Origin: Actinokineospora alba
Lineage (GTDB): Bacteria > Actinomycetota > Actinomycetes > Mycobacteriales > Pseudonocardiaceae
Direction of reading: 5' to 3'
Assembly (NCBI RefSeq): GCF_004362515.1
Contig: NZ_SNXU01000001.1
Span: 4,464,001-4,528,000 of the forward strand
DNA length: 64,000 bases
Under the pieces are notes generated by a model. It was not told the origin of the DNA and did not search any database. It saw nothing but the letters and a program-made list of their open reading frames with translations. The position numbers and the translations under genes are program-made. Positions 58,278 to 64,000 of this stretch are shown here, piece by piece (the stretch's first letter is position 1; every line of letters begins with the position of its first letter).

Positions 58278-59567
58278 CTACGGCTGAACCGTTCTGGTCT
58301 CGTACATCCGGACCGCCACCACCAGCCCGGACACGGCGGTGATCGCGGCGACGACCCAGATGGCCGTGCGCAGGCCCCACAGGTCGGCCACCACGCCCGC
58401 GAGGACGGCGCCGACCGCGAAGCCGCCGTCGCGCCAGAGCCGGTAGACGCCGACCGCCCGTGCCCGCCAGGCCGGGTGGGCCACGTCGCCGACGGTGGCG
58501 AGCAGCGTCGGATAGACCATCGCGGTGCCCGCGCCGAGCAGCGCCGCGGCCGCGACCCACAGGCCGAACGTGTCGACCAGCGCGACCATGGCCAGGGCGA
58601 GTGCCTGCAGCAGCATCCCGGCGGTGATGAGGTGTTTGCGCCCCCAGCGGTCCGACAGCGGGCCGGTGATCAACTGCCCCAGGCCCCAGACGGCGGGGTA
58701 GACGGCGGCGAGGATGCCGATGCGGGACACGGAGAGCCCGGCGGTGGCGAACAGGATCGGGAACAGGCCCCAGGCGAGGCCGTCGTTGAGGTTGTTGACC
58801 ATCCCGGCCTGGCTGGCGGCGGAGAGCGCGGGCTCGCGGAAGCTGGTGTGGGCGAAGATCTCTTTGCTGGTCAGATCCGCGTGCAGGTGGTCGTGGCGGC
58901 CGTCCGCGCGGGCGGTGTGGTTGGCCCCTTCGAGTCGCGCGTGCCCGCGGGTCTCCTTCACGGCGAGGACGGTCAGCCCGAGCCCGAGCGCGGCGTAGGA
59001 CAGGCCGAGCAGGAACGGCGCTGGCCGCAGTCCGTAGCGCGCGGCGAGGTAGCCGGTGGCCAGGGCGGTCGCGGCGACCGCCATATAGCCGGCGGCCTCG
59101 TTGAGTCCCATGGCCAGGCCGCGTCTGCTGGGGCCGGCCAGGTCGATCTTCATGATCACCGTGGTGGACCAGGTGAGGCCCTGGTTGACGCCGAGCAGCA
59201 CGTTCGCGGCCACGACCCAGCCCCAGTTCGGGGCCCAGATCAGCATCAGGGGCACGGGAATCGCGATCAGCCAGCCCGCGACGAGCACCGGCTTGCGGCC
59301 GAACCGGTCCGACCAGGTGCCCGCGAAGTAGTTGGTGGCGGCCTTGGTCAAACCGAAGGCGAGCACGTAGGTCAGCAGGAAGGTGTAGCCGGTCAGGTGG
59401 AAGGTCTGCTCGGCGAGCAGCGGCAGGACCGTGCGTTCCTGGCCCAGCACGCCGCCGACCAGCGCGTTGACGGCGACGAGCAGGCTGAACTGGGCGAGAT
59501 TGGCGCGTAGGCCGAGGCGAAGACCTGTTTCCGGTGTGTCCTTTGTGGAGGGTCGGTCGGCGGTCAC
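58278..59567 (-). CDS. MFS transporter coupled to MBL-rhodanese
   Basis: The 429-residue protein has two six-helix halves with MFS loops (GTWSDRFGRKPVLVAG and GPLSDRWGRKHLITAG) and a hydrophilic central loop rich in His (ADGRHDHLHADL). The GTG start 59567 overlaps the stop of the MBL-rhodanese gene. Possible substrates are sulfur compounds, from the neighbour, or metals, from the His loop; neither is shown. Confidence 0.92.
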   Translation of the reverse strand: MTADRPSTKDTPETGLRLGLRANLAQFSLLVAVNALVGGVLGQERTVLPLLAEQTFHLTGYTFLLTYVLAFGLTKAATNYFAGTWSDRFGRKPVLVAGWLIAIPVPLMLIWAPNWGWVVAANVLLGVNQGLTWSTTVIMKIDLAGPSRRGLAMGLNEAAGYMAVAATALATGYLAARYGLRPAPFLLGLSYAALGLGLTVLAVKETRGHARLEGANHTARADGRHDHLHADLTSKEIFAHTSFREPALSAASQAGMVNNLNDGLAWGLFPILFATAGLSVSRIGILAAVYPAVWGLGQLITGPLSDRWGRKHLITAGMLLQALALAMVALVDTFGLWVAAAALLGAGTAMVYPTLLATVGDVAHPAWRARAVGVYRLWRDGGFAVGAVLAGVVADLWGLRTAIWVVAAITAVSGLVVAVRMYETRTVQP

Positions 59568-60916
59568 GTGCCGCTGTCCAGCCTGCCGCCGGTGGCGCGG
59601 ACCCAGTCGTCGGCGCCGCCGATCAACACCGCCACCTCGCGGTGTCCCGCCCGTTCCAGCAGGCTTGCCCCGCTCATCGCGCGTTCGCCGTGGCCGCACA
59701 TCACCACCGTCGGCCCCGCGGGCACCTCGTCGACGCGGCCCGCCAGGTCGCCGAGTTCGAGGTGGAGCGCGCCCGGCAGGTGGCCACCGGTGAACTCGGC
59801 GGTCTGTCGGACGTCGAGCACGGTCCCGGACACTTCGTCGGCGCTGACCAGCTTTGTGCCGGTGGTCGGCAGGCGCGCGGCGGTCCAAGCGTCGAACGCG
59901 CACTCGCCCGCCAGGTTGGTGTACCCGATTTTGGCGGCCTGCCAAGCGGTTTCGGTGGGGTCCTGGTCGGGGCCGCGCATGATGACCAGCGGTCGGTCGT
60001 CGGGTGCCAGCCAGCCCAGCCAGGAGGCGAAGGCCGGTCGCGCGGGGTTGGACAGCGCGCCCGGCGCGTGGGCGGCCGCGAATTCCCGCACTGGCCGCAC
60101 ATCCACGATCAGCGCGCCGTCGTCGAGCAGGGCGCGGACTGCGTCGGCGTCCAGTTCGGGGAGCACCGGAGGGGCGGCCATGATCGGTGGGCCGAGTCGG
60201 TTGATCTCGCCCAGCCGCGCGAAGTACGGCGGATAGCTGCCCAGTGAGCCAAGCAGTCGGTCGACGAACTCGTCCTCGTCGGTCAGCCGCAGCAAGGGGT
60301 TCGTCGCCTTCTCGCGGCCGATCGTGCTGGTGCGTTCGGCGCCCGGGGGAGCGGAGCAGAACGACCCGGCGCCGTGGGTGGGCCACACCGCGACGTCGTC
60401 GGGCAGGTCGGCGAGGCGACGCAGCGAGCTGAACTGCTTGCGCGCCAACTCTTCCGTGCGCTCTGGCGCGACCAGGTCGGTACGCGCCGCCGCCCCGACG
60501 ATCAGCGAGCCGCCGGTGAACACGCCGACCGGCCGGTCCCCGTCGAGCAGGAGGAACGACAGGTGTTCGTGGGTGTGGCCGGGGGTGCCCAGGGCGCGCA
60601 GCCGCAGGCCGCCGAGGGGGACCTCGTCGCCGTCGTGCATTCCGGTGTGGGTGAACTCCCGGTGCCCGGCGGCCGAGGCGAGCACCCGCGCGTCCTCGGT
60701 GGCGGAGAGCTGCCGCGCGCCCGAGAGGAAGTCGGCGTGCAGGTGGGTGTCGGCGGCGAAGGCGACCCGGAGGCCGCGCCTGCTTGCTTCCCGGTCGGGC
60801 GGGCGGAGGTCGAGGCTGACGTCGACCGCCAGCGCCCGGCCGTCGCCGAGGTCCACCAGGTAAGCGGAATTGCCCAGTCCCTCGTCCACGAGCGGCACAA
60901 CATCGACTGCGGTCAC
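59564..60916 (-). CDS. MBL-fold hydrolase with two rhodanese domains
   Basis: The 450-residue protein has the MBL motif DTHLHADFLSGA, GTPGHTHEHLSF and the metal-binding His near FPT/WPTHGAGS. The first rhodanese domain has lost the active Cys (LVIMRGPDQD) and the second has it (VVMCGHGERAMSG). This is a second persulfide-dioxygenase-like protein in the window. Its GTG is divergent from an ArsR-rhodanese regulator across only 36 bp. It probably handles persulfide or sulfane sulfur. Confidence 0.9.
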   Translation of the reverse strand: MTAVDVVPLVDEGLGNSAYLVDLGDGRALAVDVSLDLRPPDREASRRGLRVAFAADTHLHADFLSGARQLSATEDARVLASAAGHREFTHTGMHDGDEVPLGGLRLRALGTPGHTHEHLSFLLLDGDRPVGVFTGGSLIVGAAARTDLVAPERTEELARKQFSSLRRLADLPDDVAVWPTHGAGSFCSAPPGAERTSTIGREKATNPLLRLTDEDEFVDRLLGSLGSYPPYFARLGEINRLGPPIMAAPPVLPELDADAVRALLDDGALIVDVRPVREFAAAHAPGALSNPARPAFASWLGWLAPDDRPLVIMRGPDQDPTETAWQAAKIGYTNLAGECAFDAWTAARLPTTGTKLVSADEVSGTVLDVRQTAEFTGGHLPGALHLELGDLAGRVDEVPAGPTVVMCGHGERAMSGASLLERAGHREVAVLIGGADDWVRATGGRLDSGT

Positions 60917-60936
60917 AGTGTCCTACACTATTCCAC
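60917..60936. promoter_or_regulatory. Back-to-back -10 elements in an inverted repeat
   Basis: AGTGT (60917-60921) and ACACT (60925-60929) form an inverted repeat. The same bases give TACACT (+ strand, 60924-60929) and TAGTGT (minus strand, 60925-60930) as -10 hexamers for the two divergent genes. The leftward message would be leaderless. A repressor binding here would control both directions. Confidence 0.55.
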
Positions 60937-60952
60937 AGAAGATTGGAGAACA

Positions 60953-61612
60953 ATGGGTGACCGTGCCGCGAAGACTGCGCTGTTCGACCAGTTCGCCCGC
61001 GTGGGCAAGGCTCTGGCCAGCGGAAAGCGCCTTGAGCTGCTGGACCTGCTCGCCCAGGGCGAGCGGACCGTGGACGCCCTCGCGCGCGCGGCCGATCTGG
61101 GCCTGACCACGGCGTCCGCGCACTTGCAGACCCTGAAGCAGGCCAACCTCGTCGAGACCCGCCGAGCGGGCACCAAGATCTACTACCGGCTCGCGGACGG
61201 CGACGTCGCCGCCCTCTTCGCACTCGTCCGGACCGTCGCCCACGACCGACTCCCCGACGTAGACGCGGCCGCAGTCGCCTACCTGGGCCCGAAAACCGAG
61301 TCCGTCACCCGAGACGAACTGCTGCGCCGCGTCCAGTCCGGTCGAGCAACGGTGATCGACGTGCGGCCCGCGGAGGAGTTCGCCGCCGGCCACATCCCCG
61401 GCGCCCGGTCCGTCCCACTGGACGATTTGGCGGACCTGCTCGCCGACTTGCCCGCCGACCAGGAGATCGTCGCGTACTGCCGAGGCGCCTATTGCGTCCT
61501 GGCCCATGAAGCGGTCCGCCTTCTGCGCGCGCGGGGTCATCGGGCCGTCCGCCTCGCTGATGGCATGCTCGAATGGCGACTGGCCGCGCTCCCGGTCGAG
61601 GCCGCCGGCTAG
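60953..61612 (+). CDS. ArsR-rhodanese fusion regulator
   Basis: The 219-residue protein has an N-terminal winged helix (VGKALASGKRLELLDLLAQG, LTTASAHLQTLKQANLVETR) and a C-terminal rhodanese domain with VIDVRPAEEFAAGHIPGARS and the active-site loop VAYCRGAYCVLAHE. Such fusions sense sulfane sulfur or persulfides. GGAGAA stands just upstream of ATG 60953. It is divergent from the MBL-rhodanese/MFS operon and is the natural candidate to regulate it. Confidence 0.93.
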   Translation: MGDRAAKTALFDQFARVGKALASGKRLELLDLLAQGERTVDALARAADLGLTTASAHLQTLKQANLVETRRAGTKIYYRLADGDVAALFALVRTVAHDRLPDVDAAAVAYLGPKTESVTRDELLRRVQSGRATVIDVRPAEEFAAGHIPGARSVPLDDLADLLADLPADQEIVAYCRGAYCVLAHEAVRLLRARGHRAVRLADGMLEWRLAALPVEAAG

Positions 61613-61647
61613 CTCGGAGGTAGCGGTCGCCGCCGTACACTCGGCGC

Positions 61648-62085
61648 ATGCCTGGCCTGCAGCACACCGCGATCATCACGGCTCCGCCCGAGCGGGTCTG
61701 GGCGGTGCTCGTCGACGTTGAGCGCTGGCCCGAGCGGATCCCTACGGTCGACGCCGTGGAGCGACTCGACGGTGGACCGTTGGCGGTCGGCTCCCGGACC
61801 CGGGTGCGGCAGCCCCGGCTGCCCGAGGGGGTGTGGACGGTCACCGAGATGGCCGACGGGTCTTCCTACACCTGGGAGTCGAAGTCGCCCGGCGTCACCG
61901 TCAACGCCGCGCACGTCGTCGAGCCGCACCCCGAGGGGAGTCGGCTCACCCTCACGGTGACCGTGTCCGGTCCGATGTCGGGGATCGGCTGGCTGTTCAC
62001 GCGCTCCCTGACCAAGCGCTACGTCGAGACGGAGGCCGCTTCCATCAAGAAGGCAGCCGAAGAAACGAGCGGCACTAGCGGGTGA
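61648..62085 (+). CDS. SRPBCC-family protein
   Basis: The 145-residue protein is a START-like ligand-binding fold (HTAIITAPPERVWAVLVDVERWPERI at the start, TVTEMADGSSYTWESKSPGV, a final helix FTRSLTKRYVETEAASIKKA). Members bind hydrophobic ligands or act in aromatic compound metabolism. It follows the ArsR-rhodanese gene by 35 bp on the same strand. Its end overlaps the convergent gene by 11 bp. Confidence 0.9.
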   Translation: MPGLQHTAIITAPPERVWAVLVDVERWPERIPTVDAVERLDGGPLAVGSRTRVRQPRLPEGVWTVTEMADGSSYTWESKSPGVTVNAAHVVEPHPEGSRLTLTVTVSGPMSGIGWLFTRSLTKRYVETEAASIKKAAEETSGTSG

Positions 62086-62593
62086 AGTCCCAGCGGGTGG
62101 CGCCATTCGGCTCCGCGCCCGCCACGCCGACGGCGGTGTGCAGGGTGAGGCGGTAGAGGTACCAAGGTGGTGGGCCCGCACTCGGCGCGCTGAACGGGGC
62201 GGTGAGTGCGTCGTCCTCCACTGTGGCGGGCCAGCCGCCCGTGCGGTAGACGGCCGCCACCCGCTCCAAAGTGTCGGTGTCGGTGACCCGGTGGGCCTCG
62301 CCCTCCAGCACCAAATCCATACCGCGCAAGCGCACCGCCACACTGCAGGCCGGGTTCGCCGCGAGGTTGCGGGACTTGCGCGTGCCCGGTCCGCTGGTGA
62401 AGTACAGCGCGTCTTCCACCCAGATGGCGCCGACGCCCGCCGAGTGCGGCCTGCCGTCGGGGCGGACGGTCGCCACGAAGAACGTCAGGTCTTCCCCGGG
62501 CGTGTCCTCGGCGAGGATGTCACGCGGACGGCTCCACGGCAGTTCCGCGGATCCGTACCGGTCGAGGTTCCTGGTCGAGCTCGGCTCGGTCAT
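62075..62593 (-). CDS. Pyridoxamine 5'-phosphate oxidase-family protein
   Basis: The 172-residue FMN-binding split-barrel protein has FFVATVRPDGRPHSAGVGAI, LYFTSGPGTRKSRNLAANP and VLEGEAHRVTD. It belongs to the F420/FMN PPOX-like group common in actinobacteria. Its ATG overlaps the stop of the methyltransferase gene by 4 bp. The substrate is unknown. Confidence 0.92.
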   Translation of the reverse strand: MTEPSSTRNLDRYGSAELPWSRPRDILAEDTPGEDLTFFVATVRPDGRPHSAGVGAIWVEDALYFTSGPGTRKSRNLAANPACSVAVRLRGMDLVLEGEAHRVTDTDTLERVAAVYRTGGWPATVEDDALTAPFSAPSAGPPPWYLYRLTLHTAVGVAGAEPNGATRWDFTR

Positions 62594-63201
62594 CGTGTCC
62601 CCTTGATTGCCGCGACCCGTTCCACCGTGCCCGCCTTGAGTCGCTCGCGCCGCTCGATGACGAATCCGGCCTGTGCCACCAGCGGCAGCGGCCGCCGGGT
62701 CTGGTAGTCGCCGATCATCCGCACGGTCACCAGTTCCAGCAACCGCTGGACCAGCCGGATCGGCTTGTGATGGCTGCCCACGTGGTCGAGCAGCAGCAGT
62801 CGCCCGCCCGGGCGCAGGACGCGGTGCATCTCGGCGATGGCGCCGCGTTCATCCGGGACACCGCAGAGGCCGAGGGTGCAGACCACGGTGTCGAACGACG
62901 AGTCGTCGAAGGGCAGGCGCTGGGCGTCGCCCTGGATCAACGCGACCTTGTGTGGGGTCTCCAGGACGCGGGCGCGGGCGATGTCCAGCATCGCGGCGCT
63001 GAAGTCGAGCCCGGTCAGCCGCACGCCCTCGGGGTAGAACGGCAGGTTGCGCCCGGTGCCCACGGCCACTTCCAGGACATCGCCCGAGGCCTGCGCGCAC
63101 ACCCACTCCCGACCGCCCTTGAACTGCACGCGCTCGAAGAAGCCGATGTCGCGGTCGTAGCGGTCGGCGTAGCGGTCCCACTGGCGATGGTGGTCGGTCA
63201 C
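62590..63201 (-). CDS. Class I SAM-dependent methyltransferase
   Basis: The 203-residue protein starts MTDHHRQWDRYADRYDRDIG and has the motif I VLEVAVGTGRNLPFY, LTGLDFSAAMLDIARARV, and the UbiE/PmtA-type stretch HRVLRPGGRLLLLDHV. It resembles small lipid or quinone methyltransferases. It is coupled by 4 bp to the PPOX-like gene. The substrate is unknown. Confidence 0.92.
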   Translation of the reverse strand: MTDHHRQWDRYADRYDRDIGFFERVQFKGGREWVCAQASGDVLEVAVGTGRNLPFYPEGVRLTGLDFSAAMLDIARARVLETPHKVALIQGDAQRLPFDDSSFDTVVCTLGLCGVPDERGAIAEMHRVLRPGGRLLLLDHVGSHHKPIRLVQRLLELVTVRMIGDYQTRRPLPLVAQAGFVIERRERLKAGTVERVAAIKGTR

Positions 63202-63275
63202 GGTGTCACCACGCTACTGGGAGTTCGACCACTCCGCCGGGTCGTCCACGGCGTATTGCAGGCCGCCAGGGCCCG

Positions 63276-64000
63276 TTAGTGGTGGTGGGCGAGTGTCTCG
63301 TGAGCCACTTGCGCGCAGGCGGCGGGTTCGGTGTGGACTGTCGCGGCGCTGAGCCGGGGAACAGCGTGCACCAGGCGGTGTTCGACGTCGTGGGCGATGC
63401 GGTGGGCCGCCTCGACGGTCAGTGAGGCGTCGACCGTGACCGACAGTTCCGCGCGGAGAGTGTGGCCGATCCAGCGCATCCTGACTTGGTCGACGGCCAC
63501 CACGCCCGAGGTGCCCGTGACGGTGCGTTCGGCCAGGTCGACCACCGCCGGGTCGACCGCGTCCATCAGCCGGGCGAAGACCTCCTTCGCCGCGTCACGC
63601 AGGACGAACAGGATCGCCGCGGTGATCGCGAGGCCGATGATCGGGTCGGCCAACGGGAAACCGAGGCCGACGCCGAGCGCGCCGAGGACGACGGCCAGTG
63701 ACGTGAAGCCGTCCGTGCGCGCGTGCAGGCCGTCGGCGACGAGAGCGGCCGAGCCGATCTCCCGGCCGACTCTGATGCGGTAGCGCGCGACGATCTCGTT
63801 GCCCGCGAACCCGATGACGCCCGCGCCCGCCACCACCCACAGGTGCCGCACTGGCTGCGGGTCGAGCAGCCGGTCGATCGCCTGCCAGCCCGCGAAAGCC
63901 GCCGACGCGGCGATGACCAGCACGACGACGACCCCGGCGAGATCCTCGGCCCGACCGAGCCCGTAGGTGTGCCGCCGCGTCGCCGCGCGGCGGCCGAGGA
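63276..64000 (-). CDS. Cation diffusion facilitator (5' end cut by window)
   Basis: The visible 241 codons include the loop RRHTYGLGRAEDLAG, membrane helices and the Asp-containing segment SAALVADGLHARTDGFTSLA. The cytoplasmic C-terminal domain (EVFARLMDAVDPAVVDLAE to VTVDASLTVEAAHRIAHDVE) and a His-rich end (AHETLAHHH) follow. It is a Zn/Fe/Cd efflux transporter of the usual type, unlike the shorter thiol-rich CDF at 57.3 kb. The start is beyond the right edge. Confidence 0.93.
   Translation of the reverse strand, partial: LGRRAATRRHTYGLGRAEDLAGVVVVLVIAASAAFAGWQAIDRLLDPQPVRHLWVVAGAGVIGFAGNEIVARYRIRVGREIGSAALVADGLHARTDGFTSLAVVLGALGVGLGFPLADPIIGLAITAAILFVLRDAAKEVFARLMDAVDPAVVDLAERTVTGTSGVVAVDQVRMRWIGHTLRAELSVTVDASLTVEAAHRIAHDVEHRLVHAVPRLSAATVHTEPAACAQVAHETLAHHH

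Overview
The window is 64 kb of high-GC actinobacterial DNA. GTG and TTG starts are common and many gene pairs overlap by 4 bp (ATGA or GTGA). The contents (XRE/DUF397 pairs, DUF3516 helicase, PucR, MAB_1171c-type membrane protein, mycothiol-type arsenate reductases, CmtR) fit a soil member of the Pseudonocardiales. Genus was not determined. No rRNA, tRNA, CRISPR array, prophage or transposase gene was seen. Both ends cut a gene: a DUF3516 RNA helicase at the left and a CDF metal transporter at the right.

Layout. 1-11.3 kb: RNA helicase, small unknown genes, a metallophosphoesterase, an isoquinoline-1-oxidoreductase-type molybdoenzyme pair, an XRE/DUF397 pair, and RecQ coupled to a DUF998 membrane protein. 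11.4-16.3 kb: a TetR-controlled flavin dehydrogenase and a divergent arsenic locus (ArsR; aquaporin-type channel and two arsenate reductases). 16.4-19.5 kb: a two-gene Cys-rich cassette, a PRC-barrel/DUF2382 stress protein, a YjbR protein, and a 684-bp array of thirty-six 19-bp tandem repeats carrying periodic palindromes. 19.5-23.1 kb: a rifamycin-resistance unit in which a rifampin-associated element precedes a glycosyltransferase (rgt) and an RNA-polymerase-recycling ATPase (helR). 23.2-28.8 kb: three alpha/beta hydrolases and an M48 peptidase fused to a SecDF-like domain. 28.8-34.7 kb: sulfide/persulfide detoxification (TauE exporter, persulfide dioxygenase-rhodanese) and a fatty-acid desaturase with its ferredoxin-type reductase and divergent PucR regulator. 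34.7-38.4 kb: YchJ, a PaaI thioesterase, and a PLP enzyme coupled to an MFS exporter. 38.4-42.2 kb: nrdAB ribonucleotide reductase behind two NrdR boxes and a cobalamin riboswitch. 42.7 kb: a 141-bp nested palindrome. 42.9-46.7 kb: TetR, then an XRE-ImmA-MAB_1171c-methyltransferase operon with paired operators. 46.7-54.5 kb: the complete Kdp potassium system with an extra 27-residue membrane microprotein. 54.5-58.3 kb: a second arsenic-type unit (flavoprotein and MFS) behind three ArsR-like operators, a 129-bp palindrome, and a cmtR-CDF metal unit. 58.3-64 kb: MFS, MBL-rhodanese, an ArsR-rhodanese regulator, and lipid/cofactor-type enzymes.

Themes. Much of the window deals with toxic elements and antibiotics (arsenic, cadmium/lead/zinc, sulfide, rifamycins) and with small-molecule sensing: B12, dNTP status through NrdR, and potassium. 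The least explained parts are the 19-bp repeat array beside helR, the two long nested palindromes, the paired-operator control region of the XRE-ImmA operon, and the small Cys-rich cassette at 16.4-17.05 kb. All functional statements rest on reading the sequence and on remembered family features. No database search was run.
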